64,000 nt of DNA, taken from positions 62,001-126,000 of the forward strand of contig NZ_JPIN01000002.1 in the NCBI RefSeq assembly GCF_000753735.1. The letters are read 5' to 3'. Origin of the DNA: Pseudidiomarina atlantica. GTDB lineage: Bacteria > Pseudomonadota > Gammaproteobacteria > Enterobacterales > Alteromonadaceae. The translations under genes and the position numbers were made by a program. Below, piece after piece: positions 1-7,238 of this stretch; the first letter of the stretch is position 1; the number at the start of each line of letters is the position of its first letter. The notes below the pieces were generated by a model that was not told the origin of the DNA, did no database searches, and saw only the letters and a list, made by a program, of their open reading frames with translations.

Positions 1-856
1 AATACATTACGCGGCGGGCGCCATATTTATCTGACATCCAGCCACCCAGGACCCGGAATAGTGACGCCGGAATAGTATAAAGAGCGGCAATGATACCGGC
101 TTCTTTGATGCTTAGGTCATACACTTCCATCAAATAATGCGGGAGCCACAATGCGAGTGCAACGAATGCGCCGAATACAAAGAAGTAGTAGAGACTAAAA
201 CGCCAAACGCGTAATTCTGCTAGCGGCGCCATCTGCTCCATAAACGACATTTTGGGCTGTGCCCGGCGTTGTTGGGTTAGTGGGTCTTCTTTTGCCAACA
301 CAATAAAAGCCACACCCATGATCGCAAGAACGGTCGCGTAGACTTGCGCTGCACCTTGCCAGCCCAGCGCAATCAGTAAAAACGGTGCGCCGAAGTTGGT
401 GACTGCAGAGCCGACGTTACCCGCACCAAAAATGCCGAGTGCAGTGCCTTGTTGTTTGCTCTCGAACCAGCTCGCGGTATAAGTCACCCCAACGATGAAG
501 GCCCCGCCCGCTAAACCCACACCTAACGCCCCAACGAGCAGCATGGTGTAGCTATTTGCGAACGTCAGCAAGTAGACGCAGGCCGCAGTGGTTAGCATCA
601 AGATGCCAAACACCCAGCGTCCGCCGAAACGGTCAGTCCAGATACCTAGAAACAATCGACTAATGGAACCCGTTAAAATCGGTGTTGCCATGAGCAAACC
701 GAGCTGGGTATCTGTCAGACTAAAATCATCCTTAATCTGGATGCCGATAATCGAGAAAATCGTCCACACTGCAAAACACAGAGTGAACGCAAACGTAGAA
801 AGTCCGAGCGCACGGTAGCGATCGAATTTACTCACACTTTGCGGTGTTGATGTCAT
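1..856 (-). CDS. narK: NarK-type nitrate/nitrite transporter (MFS), 3' end cut off
   Basis: This is an inner-membrane transporter of the major facilitator superfamily, nitrate/nitrite porter group. About 285 residues are present; the C-terminal part lies beyond the window edge. The start ATG at 856 opens a protein beginning MTSTPQSVSK. Hydrophobic segments alternate with short loops, and a conserved Arg follows the second segment (SRLFLG, about residue 67). The nitrate-signature motif GAGNVGSAV is at about residues 144-152, which separates NarK/NasA proteins from other MFS carriers. Its neighbours (nnrS, moeB, norR, fnr) suggest anaerobic nitrate use; nar structural genes may lie just outside the left edge, which is inference. 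Direction of transport (uptake, antiport with nitrite) cannot be read from the sequence. Confidence 0.9.
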   Translation of the reverse strand, partial: MTSTPQSVSKFDRYRALGLSTFAFTLCFAVWTIFSIIGIQIKDDFSLTDTQLGLLMATPILTGSISRLFLGIWTDRFGGRWVFGILMLTTAACVYLLTFANSYTMLLVGALGVGLAGGAFIVGVTYTASWFESKQQGTALGIFGAGNVGSAVTNFGAPFLLIALGWQGAAQVYATVLAIMGVAFIVLAKEDPLTQQRRAQPKMSFMEQMAPLAELRVWRFSLYYFFVFGAFVALALWLPHYLMEVYDLSIKEAGIIAALYTIPASLFRVLGGWMSDKYGARRVMY

Positions 857-1161
857 GACCAAGCTCCTCATGGTACGACGTGAAAGTTCAGCTTTGAGTT
901 TACTTGAATATCGCCAGCGCAATAGCTTCTAACTGACTGTTATAAATAAGCTTTATCAGCATCTATACCGCTTTTGGGTAACCTTCAAACAACGCTCTAA
1001 TCGGTGACAATAGGCAATAACTACTGCTTTGTAGGTAGTCGCATGAGGCGTATTCACGAGCAAGTGGTTTTCAGGGGTATCTCTAGGTTTTAACCGTGGT
1101 TTTACGGACGGTTTGTGGTATAAAACATATAAATAAAATGCATGTTTAAGGTGTGCAGCTC
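857..1161. other. Divergent intergenic region narK/nnrS
   Basis: This 305-base stretch separates the divergent narK and nnrS genes. I see no coding potential and no RNA gene. No convincing FNR box (TTGAT-N4-ATCAA) is visible. The only clear regulatory candidate is an NsrR-like palindrome near the nnrS end (1124-1146). Confidence 0.6.
1124..1146. promoter_or_regulatory. Putative NsrR-type operator upstream of nnrS
   Basis: The 23-base element reads AACAT...ATGTT with an A/T-rich centre. By eye it matches 16 of 22 fixed positions of the gammaproteobacterial NsrR consensus as I remember it; the right half (AAATGCAT) matches best. nnrS belongs to NsrR regulons in several gammaproteobacteria. No nsrR gene is in the window, so the regulator would be encoded elsewhere. 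Confidence 0.4.
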
Positions 1162-2367
1162 ATGATTCAAATTACAGATATGAAAGTCGAAGAGAAAATG
1201 TGGCCATTACTGCGTCAGGCTTTTCGGCCATTCTTTCTCCTTGGTGCAACTTTTAGTGCCATTGCCATGATGCTCTGGCTTTGGGTCCTAAGTGGTGCCA
1301 TACAATTACCGGTGTTTGCCGATGTCATGTTTTGGCACGCACATGAGATGCTGTTTGGCTTTGTTGCTGCGATCATTGTGGGATTTCTCCTTACCGCAGT
1401 GCAGAACTGGACCGGATTGCGAGCGACCCATGGTCGGGCATTGGCAGTGCTGACCGTGGTGTGGCTATTGGGTCGTCTTGCCTTACTGTTTGGCGCTTGG
1501 TTGCCGGTCTACGTGCCCGTTGCAATTGATTTATTGTTTTTGCCGCTGGCTGCATTCTTTTTGGCTATCCCCCTTATTACGGTAAAACAACAGCGCAATT
1601 TATTTTTTGTGCCGGTATTACTACTGCTGACGCTATGTAATGGCTTGATGTACTACGGCCGTCTGACCGGGCGTTTTGACTTACAGCAAGTCGGTAGCCA
1701 AAACGCGGTGCTGTTAATCACATTATTAATGGCCATTGTTGGTGGGCGAGTGATTCCGATGTTCACCGCCAATGGCACTATGACCCAAAAAGTACAGCCG
1801 CTGGTTTGGTTGGATAAGCTAGGCTTGGGTACTTTGTGGCTAATTTTCGCCTTGCAAATAACCCAATTGAGCAGTTTCTTTGCCGGTGTATGGCTGGCAG
1901 GGCTCTACGCGCTTGCTGCAGTGCTACTCGCCTGGCGCTGTGCACGCTGGAAACCTTGGATCACCTTGCGGGTACCGCTGGTTTGGTCGTTGCATATCGC
2001 CTACTGGTTCTTACCCATTGGTTTGGCGCTCATGGCGTGGCATCACTTTAACGGTGAAGTGACGTTGAGTACCGCTATTCACGCGCTCACAGCTGGTGCG
2101 ATGGGGAATATGATTCTAAGCATGCTGGCGCGGGTGTCACTGGGCCATAGCGGTCGTCCGTTACAACCGAAAGCCATTATGTCGGTCGCCTTTTGCTTGG
2201 TGGCGCTTGCCGCGCTGGTGCGGGTGTTTGCGGTGTGGTGGTGGCCAACAATGACATTTGACTGGTATCTATTTGCCGGAGCTGCGTGGATATTGGCCTA
2301 TCTTATATATGTGTTTGTTTATCTGCCTATTTTAACAACACCGCGCGCGGATGGTCGGCCAGGCTAG
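1162..2367 (+). CDS. nnrS: NnrS family haem/copper membrane protein
   Basis: NnrS proteins are polytopic inner-membrane haem- and copper-containing proteins linked to nitric-oxide tolerance in denitrifiers and nitrate respirers. The product (about 401 residues) has around twelve hydrophobic segments. It carries family hallmarks near the N-terminus: RPFFLLG (about residue 23), WHAHEMLFGF (about 54) and LLTAVQNWTG (about 73), where the histidines probably bind metal or haem. I chose the ATG at 1162 because AAGGTG (1148-1153) sits 8 bases before it; a GTG at 1153 in the same frame is possible. It is divergent from narK, and its 3' end overlaps the convergent moeB by 4 bases. The exact biochemical activity of the family is still poorly defined. 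Confidence 0.85.
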   Translation: MIQITDMKVEEKMWPLLRQAFRPFFLLGATFSAIAMMLWLWVLSGAIQLPVFADVMFWHAHEMLFGFVAAIIVGFLLTAVQNWTGLRATHGRALAVLTVVWLLGRLALLFGAWLPVYVPVAIDLLFLPLAAFFLAIPLITVKQQRNLFFVPVLLLLTLCNGLMYYGRLTGRFDLQQVGSQNAVLLITLLMAIVGGRVIPMFTANGTMTQKVQPLVWLDKLGLGTLWLIFALQITQLSSFFAGVWLAGLYALAAVLLAWRCARWKPWITLRVPLVWSLHIAYWFLPIGLALMAWHHFNGEVTLSTAIHALTAGAMGNMILSMLARVSLGHSGRPLQPKAIMSVAFCLVALAALVRVFAVWWWPTMTFDWYLFAGAAWILAYLIYVFVYLPILTTPRADGRPG

Positions 2368-3119
2368 TCGGCACAGGCCGGACACTGTGGATGGCGAGCG
2401 AGTTTGAACGTTTGCCATTCGCCGTGCAAGCCATCATACAGCATCACTTTTCCGCTTATAGGCTCGCCGGTCTGTGCAATTAATTTCAGTGTTTCGACGG
2501 CCTGCATGGCACCGATAACGCCCACCACAGGCGCGAGAATACCCGCCTCCATGCAGCTCAGCTGTTGCTCGCCGAACAGCAAACTCAAACACTGATAACA
2601 CGGACTCATACCATCATTTAAGAATACGCTTAGCTGGCCCTCGTAGCGAATCGCCGCGCCAGAAACGAGCGGAATTCTGGCCTTTACACAAGCAAGATTA
2701 ATGGCGTTGCGGGTGGTGAGGTTGTCGCAGCAATCCACCACCACATCAAAATTCTTGACTAGCGCATACAGGCGTTCGGCGTCGACGTGTTCCGTTATTC
2801 CTTTGAGCTGGCAATCGGGAGCTTGGCTTTGCAACCGTGCAAGCGCAGCAAGCACTTTTGCTTGACCGACATCTGCAGGACCATACAAATGCTGGCGCGG
2901 AAGGTTATGCGCGTCGACAACATCGCCATCGACAAGAGTCAGTTGACCTATACCGCTGGTCGCTAAATAAGGAGCTGCTGCACAACCAAGCCCACCCATG
3001 CCAATCACCAATACTTTGGCTTGTAACAAGCGCTCTTGGCCAAGCATGTCGAAGCTCGGCAGCATGACATGGCGACTATAACGCAGCAGTTGTTCGCGGG
3101 TCAGTTCAGGTAGGCTCAT
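2364..3119 (-). CDS. moeB: MoeB/ThiF-type adenylyltransferase (molybdopterin synthase activation)
   Basis: This cytoplasmic E1-like enzyme adenylates the C-terminal glycine of the small subunit of molybdopterin synthase (MoaD) in molybdenum cofactor synthesis. The 251-residue product has a Rossmann ATP site VIGMGGLGCAAAPYL (about 37-51), the catalytic/ATP-binding region DGDVVDAHNLPRQ (about 63-75) with the usual Asn and Arg, and DCCDNLTTRNAIN (about 130). Zinc-binding CxxC pairs are seen at PCYQC and in the tail PQCPAC. I start at the ATG at 3119 (MSLPELTREQ), where homology begins; it overlaps the upstream ybaN by 14 bases. A ThiF role cannot be excluded on sequence alone, but the nitrate-reduction setting, which needs a molybdoenzyme, favours MoeB. 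Confidence 0.85.
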   Translation of the reverse strand: MSLPELTREQLLRYSRHVMLPSFDMLGQERLLQAKVLVIGMGGLGCAAAPYLATSGIGQLTLVDGDVVDAHNLPRQHLYGPADVGQAKVLAALARLQSQAPDCQLKGITEHVDAERLYALVKNFDVVVDCCDNLTTRNAINLACVKARIPLVSGAAIRYEGQLSVFLNDGMSPCYQCLSLLFGEQQLSCMEAGILAPVVGVIGAMQAVETLKLIAQTGEPISGKVMLYDGLHGEWQTFKLARHPQCPACAD

Positions 3120-3495
3120 TGCTAGGCACCTCTTCTGGGCGTAAACACAGCCAAATGGCAACACTGAGCATGATGCCAATGACGGTTAATTTGACCGCTA
3201 GATGGACTGGGCTAAAAGACAGCATGATTGCACTGCCGCTCATCATCATGATGGCGATGACTTTGGGCCGCCGTTTGACCACGCCATACTTACGCCACGC
3301 AATAATTTGCGGGCCATATTTGGGGTGTGCCAACAGTTTGGCCTCCAGCACTGGCCAGCCTTTGCCGCCAGCCCATGCTGCCACTAGCAAAAATGGCACG
3401 GTCGGCATAATCGGCAAGAGTAAGCCCACCAACCCCAATAACAGCGCAAAAATTGCAATTAAACGCCATAACAAAATACGAAGAATAACCGTCAT
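3106..3495 (-). CDS. ybaN: YbaN/DUF454 small inner-membrane protein
   Basis: The 129-residue product belongs to the DUF454 (YbaN) family of small inner-membrane proteins with no established function. It has an N-terminal double hydrophobic segment (about residues 5-45) containing the family motif GLLLPIMPTVPFLL, an amphipathic middle with HPKYGPQI and WRKYGVV, and two more hydrophobic segments at about 75-115. It is co-oriented with moeB and norR: 14 bases before norR's stop separate it from norR, and its 3' end overlaps moeB. A role in nitrate or NO metabolism is only suggested by position. Confidence 0.8.
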   Translation of the reverse strand: MTVILRILLWRLIAIFALLLGLVGLLLPIMPTVPFLLVAAWAGGKGWPVLEAKLLAHPKYGPQIIAWRKYGVVKRRPKVIAIMMMSGSAIMLSFSPVHLAVKLTVIGIMLSVAIWLCLRPEEVPSNEPT

Positions 3496-3509
3496 GAACC
3501 TCTACCGTG

Positions 3510-5045
3510 TCACTTCAAGCCCAAGCGTTGCGCAAGTTTGTGTAAGTTGCTCGGGTCGACCTCAAGTATACGTGCCGCTTGCGTCCATTTATAGTCGGCT
3601 TGTTGTAAGGCGTGTTCGATCATTTGCGTTTGCAACTGTTGCACTGCGTCGCGCAAATTCATGCTCGTCATCGCAAAATCTGTCGCATCGATAGTTTGTG
3701 ATTGGTTCGGCGTGTTCGGCAAATCGAGCAACTCAACGCCGATGCTGAGTATTGAGTTACGATCAACGCCTTGACTCAACGCTTTGATCGCCGCGCGGCT
3801 GACCGTATGTTCGAGCTCCCGCACGTTGCCTGGCCAGTCATAGCTAACCAAGGCTCGTTCTGCGGCATCGGTCAGGCGCACTGCCCGCAAACCTAAACGT
3901 GAACGGTTGAGCTCCAGAAAGTGCCCAACTAATAACGGGATGTCATCACGACGTTCGCGCAGTGGCGGTATTGGCAGCGGATAAACGCTCAAGCGATGAT
4001 ATAAATCGGCGCGGAAATCGCCGCTTTTGACTTGTTGCTGTAAATCGCGGTTGGTCGCGGCAACAATGCGCACGTTGACTTTGTGCGACTTGTCGCTGCC
4101 TAGACGCTGAATTTCGCCGTTCTGTAACGCTCGTAGGAGCTTCGCTTGGATGGTGCTGGGTAACTCACCGACTTCATCCAAAAATAAGGTGCCGCCATCG
4201 GCGCTATCGAATTTACCGGCACGTTCACCTGTCGCGCCGGAAAATGCTCCGCGGGTATGGCCAAACAGTTCGCTTTCAGCAAGAGACTCTGGCAACGCTG
4301 CACAATTGACATAAACCAGTGGCTTGTCACTGCGGCTCGACCAGCGATGTAACTGACGCGCAAATAGCTCTTTACCTACTCCAGTTTCACCGAGTAGCAG
4401 CACTGGGAGGTCGGCGCTAGCAACGACTTCAAGCTCCTGTAGAACTTGTTGCAAGGCAACACTACGACCAATAATCTCATTGCTGGTGGCGCTATCGCTG
4501 TTCAAAGCAGTATCGGTGTCGCGTCGGCTTTCACGCAGCGCGCGAATACCTTGCTCAATTTGGCCCATGCGAATGGCGGCCTCTACTAGCAAGCTTGCCC
4601 GTTGTAACTCGCGCATGGTTTGCGCATTAAAAGTTCCAGGGTCTAAGGCATCAAGCGTCAGTGCGCCCCAACATTTACCGTCAACATAAAGCGTGATCCC
4701 CATACAGTCATGCACCGCGAGGTGGCCGTCTGGGCTGTCCTCAATAAGGCCATCATAGGGGTCAGGCAATGCGCTGTCGGGCTCAAACCTTACCGTTTCA
4801 CGCGCTGCAAGAATTGCTGCAAGGCGCGGGTGCTGCTCGGTAATGAAACGACGTCCAAGCGCTTCACGAACCAAACCAATACTGGCAATGGGGCGCAGCA
4901 CGTGCTGGTCCTGTTGCAACAACACGACCGCGCCACAGTTGAAGTGGCGGCGCAAAGTCGAAACCAGCTTTTGTAAACGTACGACGGCGGGTAGTTCGGT
5001 GACTAAGTCAGCAACAAGTGTTTCTAAAAGAGACGTTTCTTGCAT
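3510..5045 (-). CDS. norR: NorR, NO-responsive sigma-54 activator
   Basis: NorR senses nitric oxide through a mononuclear iron in its N-terminal GAF domain and then activates sigma-54 promoters of NO-detoxification genes. The 511-residue product has a GAF domain (about 20-170), an AAA+ domain with Walker A GETGVGKE (about 218), a sigma-54 contact loop GAFSGA (266-271), Walker [14 protein letters not shown] (about 283-295), and a C-terminal Fis-type helix-turn-helix (last 40 residues, [14 protein letters not shown]). The contact loop has Ser where most activators have Thr. The gene is divergent from a ytfE/dnrN-like gene; the 164-base gap contains NorR-like sites and a -24/-12 promoter facing ytfE. 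Length matches E. coli NorR. Confidence 0.93.
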   Translation of the reverse strand: MQETSLLETLVADLVTELPAVVRLQKLVSTLRRHFNCGAVVLLQQDQHVLRPIASIGLVREALGRRFITEQHPRLAAILAARETVRFEPDSALPDPYDGLIEDSPDGHLAVHDCMGITLYVDGKCWGALTLDALDPGTFNAQTMRELQRASLLVEAAIRMGQIEQGIRALRESRRDTDTALNSDSATSNEIIGRSVALQQVLQELEVVASADLPVLLLGETGVGKELFARQLHRWSSRSDKPLVYVNCAALPESLAESELFGHTRGAFSGATGERAGKFDSADGGTLFLDEVGELPSTIQAKLLRALQNGEIQRLGSDKSHKVNVRIVAATNRDLQQQVKSGDFRADLYHRLSVYPLPIPPLRERRDDIPLLVGHFLELNRSRLGLRAVRLTDAAERALVSYDWPGNVRELEHTVSRAAIKALSQGVDRNSILSIGVELLDLPNTPNQSQTIDATDFAMTSMNLRDAVQQLQTQMIEHALQQADYKWTQAARILEVDPSNLHKLAQRLGLK

Positions 5046-5101
5046 GGTTAAAAGAACCCAAATTGGCGGCTTTACCCGTGAATCAATGGGTCTAATTTAC
5101 C
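5046..5101. promoter_or_regulatory. Putative NorR enhancer sites
   Basis: NorR binds sites with the core GT-N7-AC. Two exact GGT-N7-ACC elements are visible: 5046-5058 (touching the norR start codon) and 5089-5101. A third, imperfect one (TGG-N7-ACC) lies at 5064-5076. They lie 42-110 bases upstream of the sigma-54 promoter that faces ytfE. Known norV promoters also carry three NorR sites; the third here is weak. Confidence 0.6.
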
Positions 5102-5142
5102 ATTCGACGACAAATATCTATATAAATCAAAGTAGGTAGATC

Positions 5143-5158
5143 TGGCATCAAACTTGCA
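5143..5158 (+). promoter_or_regulatory. Sigma-54 (-24/-12) promoter of ytfE/dnrN
   Basis: The sequence TGGCATCAAACTTGCA matches the sigma-54 consensus TGGCAC-N5-TTGCA with GG and GC at the required spacing. It lies 51 bases upstream of the ytfE-like start and downstream of the putative NorR sites, on the strand reading into ytfE. Confidence 0.75.
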
Positions 5159-5209
5159 AATTATTGTAGTGACACACATGCGAAAGCAGTAACTTTTGAG
5201 GAAATAAAC

Positions 5210-5731
5210 ATGTCGCAACAACTTATTCAGCAATGGCAAGATGCTCCGGTAAACGAACTCATACAACATATTCTCGCCAACTACCACGAAAAGCACCGTC
5301 GTCAATTGCCGGAGTTGATTCAATTAGCGCGGAAAATTGAAGACGTACACAACGATCATCAAGAATGTCCAGTTGGTCTTGCTGATCTGCTGAGCGAAAT
5401 GGCCAATGAGCTCGACAGTCACATGATGAAAGAAGAGCAAATCTTATTTCCTATGCTAGCTGGCGGCATTTATCCAAGCGGTCCGATTGCAGTCATGGAA
5501 GAAGAGCACGGCGAACATGAGCAGTTGCTCGAGCGTTTGGCAAAGCTAACGCACCAAGGCAAAGCGCCACGTGGCGCCTGCGGTAGTTGGATCATGCTCT
5601 ATGAGGGTATCAACGAATTAATGGCGGACTTGCGTGAGCACATAGCACTGGAAAATGAAGTGTTGTTCCGTGAACCGATAGCAGCTGCACCGCAACATGG
5701 TAAAGACTTCTGCTGCGGTTCGTGCCAGTAG
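5210..5731 (+). CDS. YtfE/DnrN-type di-iron iron-sulfur cluster repair protein, short form
   Basis: Proteins of the YtfE/ScdA/DnrN (RIC) family are cytoplasmic di-iron four-helix bundles that help restore iron-sulfur clusters after nitrosative or oxidative damage. The 173-residue product is a hemerythrin-like domain with the expected metal-binding His/Glu pattern: NYHEKHR (about 24-30), NDHQE (about 50), LDSHMMKEEQ (about 67-76), EEEHGEHEQ (about 100-108) and LREHIALENEVLF (about 144-156). It lacks the N-terminal ScdA_N domain of the 220-residue E. coli YtfE and ends with a cysteine-rich tail, CCGSCQ. A consensus ribosome site (GAGGAAA, 5198-5204) precedes the ATG. The sigma-54 promoter and divergent norR indicate NO induction. 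It ends 2 bases before the stop of the convergent fnr. Confidence 0.88.
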   Translation: MSQQLIQQWQDAPVNELIQHILANYHEKHRRQLPELIQLARKIEDVHNDHQECPVGLADLLSEMANELDSHMMKEEQILFPMLAGGIYPSGPIAVMEEEHGEHEQLLERLAKLTHQGKAPRGACGSWIMLYEGINELMADLREHIALENEVLFREPIAAAPQHGKDFCCGSCQ

Positions 5732-5733
5732 GA

Positions 5734-6429
5734 CTAGGCGGCTAGGGCGCGTAGGCGCTCTGGCTCATTAATCGCCACGAGTTTGTTTTGTACGGTCAGT
5801 AAACCTTGTTGTTGTAGTTGCGTGAGCAAACGGCTGATAGTTTCAACCGACAGGCCAAGATAGTTACCAATGTCAGCGCGGGTCATCGAAAGGCGAAACT
5901 CACGACTCGAGAGACCACGCTGCTGAAAGCGAGACGATAATGTTACGAGAAAATTCGCCAAGCGCTGCTGGGCAGTGTGGTGATTCAAATTACCTAACAA
6001 GGTTTTACTGGCGTGTAATTCGCCGCTCATCACCCGCAACAGTTGCTTACGCAACCCCGGCAGCTCCGCCGATAGTTGATCAAGTGACTGAATCGGAATC
6101 TCACACAGCATGGTGGTTTCCAGAGCTTGAGTGTAACTGCGGTACTGGCCATCAATAAGACCATCAAAACCGATGAGGTCACCGGGCAAATGGAAATCGA
6201 TGATTTGCTCACCACCCTGGCCATCTAGGGTGTAGGACTTTAACGAACCCGAACGCACTGCATAGAGAAACTTCAGTGGCTCGCCGCTATGAATCAACAC
6301 ATCTCGTTTCTGTAGAGGCCGATGACGCTGAATAATAGTATCCAACTTCTCCGTTTGCTCTGGGCTCAGCTGATAGGGCAAACACAAGGTCGCCATGCTG
6401 CAATTTTGACAATGAATGTGTGACGTCAT
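5734..6429 (-). CDS. fnr: FNR-type oxygen-sensing transcriptional regulator
   Basis: This Crp/Fnr family regulator probably senses oxygen through a [4Fe-4S] cluster and switches on anaerobic respiration genes. The product (231 residues from the ATG at 6429) has an N-terminal cysteine set C-x2-C-x5-C (C7, C10, C16) and a further Cys in the effector domain (TTMLCEIP), which matches the four cluster ligands of E. coli FNR. The cyclic-nucleotide-like fold spans about 25-150, followed by a dimer helix and a winged helix with the recognition motif SVETISRLL, in which the E..SR residues specify TTGAT half-sites. An in-frame GTG at 6441 could add four residues; the ATG has GGTGA upstream. The start region is part of a perfect 13-bp inverted repeat (6428-6484). 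The gene is E. coli Fnr/EtrA/Anr-like. Confidence 0.92.
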   Translation of the reverse strand: MTSHIHCQNCSMATLCLPYQLSPEQTEKLDTIIQRHRPLQKRDVLIHSGEPLKFLYAVRSGSLKSYTLDGQGGEQIIDFHLPGDLIGFDGLIDGQYRSYTQALETTMLCEIPIQSLDQLSAELPGLRKQLLRVMSGELHASKTLLGNLNHHTAQQRLANFLVTLSSRFQQRGLSSREFRLSMTRADIGNYLGLSVETISRLLTQLQQQGLLTVQNKLVAINEPERLRALAA

Positions 6430-6484
6430 ACTTTTCACCACTTAAATTTGACCTACCGCAAAGCGATACACTGGTGAAAAGTAT
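6428..6484. repeat. Perfect 13-bp inverted repeat over the fnr start
   Basis: ATACTTTTCACCA (6428-6440) and its exact complement TGGTGAAAAGTAT (6472-6484) are separated by 31 bases. The left arm holds the ribosome site (GGTGA on the fnr strand) and two bases of the start codon; the right arm is 30-55 bases upstream of the start. In mRNA that contains both arms, the start would be paired. The upstream arm also contains a TATACT that could be a -10 element. Confidence 0.8.
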
Positions 6485-6604
6485 ACGCCAGTTGCAAAAA
6501 AGTTAAATAGTTTCTCAAGTGGTAATCTGTAGTTTCCCATTTAGGGGTAGATCAGCTATAAGTTTCCATGCACTGAATAACAATAACGAATAGGATGACA
6601 ACCC

Positions 6605-7012
6605 ATGGAAACAATGGCGATTAATTACTGGGCGGTGCTGGTAGCAACGCTACTCAATTTGTTGGTGGGTGGATTGTGGTACTCGCCCATGCTGTTTGCC
6701 AAAGTCTGGCAACGTAGTGCTGGTATTAGCGACGCGCAACTCAAAAACTTTAATGCAGCTAAGGTGTTTGGCATTACCTTAGTGGTGTCTTGGATTATCT
6801 GTCTTAACCTCGCATTTTTCCTTGCCGCACCTGGCACTGACTGGCAGTGGGGCATGACTGCCGGATTCCTTGCCGGATTTGGTTGGGCGAGCATGATTTT
6901 TATTGTGATTAGCTTATTTGAGCAACGTTCCTTGGCGTATATGCTGGTGCACGGTGGCTACATCACTGTCTACTTCACGCTTGCCGGGCTGATCCTCGGA
7001 GCTTGGCAGTGA
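6605..7012 (+). CDS. DUF1761 family membrane protein
   Basis: The 135-residue product is a small inner-membrane protein with about four hydrophobic segments (residues 8-28, 55-75, 82-103 and 112-132). The N-terminal stretch (NYWAVLVATLLNLLVGGLWYSP) carries the N-x-x-x-G-x-x-W-Y-S-P signature of the DUF1761 family, for which no function is established. The ATG at 6605 follows AGGATGACAACCC, which holds a fair ribosome site (AGGAT). It is divergent from fnr across 175 bases, and a new promoter and riboswitch follow directly after its stop. It might be FNR-regulated because it shares the intergenic region, but no FNR box was found. Confidence 0.75.
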   Translation: METMAINYWAVLVATLLNLLVGGLWYSPMLFAKVWQRSAGISDAQLKNFNAAKVFGITLVVSWIICLNLAFFLAAPGTDWQWGMTAGFLAGFGWASMIFIVISLFEQRSLAYMLVHGGYITVYFTLAGLILGAWQ

Positions 7013-7017
7013 GCGAA

Positions 7018-7046
7018 TTGCGTCGGCGTGATGATTGGGCTAAAAT
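7018..7046 (+). promoter_or_regulatory. Sigma-70 promoter for the Mn2+ riboswitch transcript
   Basis: TTGCGT (7018-7023) and TAAAAT (7041-7046) are separated by 17 bases. The predicted transcription start at about 7053 lies exactly where the riboswitch begins, which supports the call. Confidence 0.6.
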
Positions 7047-7052
7047 GCGCGT

Positions 7053-7225
7053 CGTCTTAGGGGAGTAGTCGACCTGCAGCTTGATGCGCAGGAGAATACG
7101 TCAACATAATTGAGCCCTCAATGGCTCATGGTGTATTCGTTTCGGGCCACCGAAACTGGCAAGACCTGAGGTAAAGAGCAACCGCTAACTGGCGGGGGTT
7201 GCTGTTTGCCTTTGGTACAGGTCCC
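7053..7225 (+). ncRNA. yybP-ykoY manganese riboswitch
   Basis: The leader contains the conserved 5' element AGGGGAGTAG (7059-7068) and the matching 3' element GGCAAGACCT (about 7159-7168) of the yybP-ykoY family, which binds Mn2+ and turns on manganese export genes. After the aptamer, GACCTG...GGTAAA pairs with TTTGCC...CAGGTC around an inner GCAACC/GGTTGC stem (about 7163-7222), a likely expression platform. The ribosome site (GGAG, about 7228-7231) lies just after it. The downstream gene is a GDT1-type manganese exporter, as expected for this class. End points are approximate. Confidence 0.88.
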
Positions 7226-7238
7226 GCCGGAGTACATC

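Noticed and set aside
857-1123. FNR box between narK and nnrS
   Set aside because: TTGAATATCGCCA and similar stretches do not fit TTGAT-N4-ATCAA well enough to report.
3119-3694. 191-codon open frame on the plus strand across moeB, ybaN and norR
   Set aside because: It is antisense to well-supported genes, has no ribosome site and no recognisable protein features.
4843-5139. Open frame crossing the norR start and the promoter region
   Set aside because: It would run through the NorR sites; no ribosome site and no similarity that I recognise.
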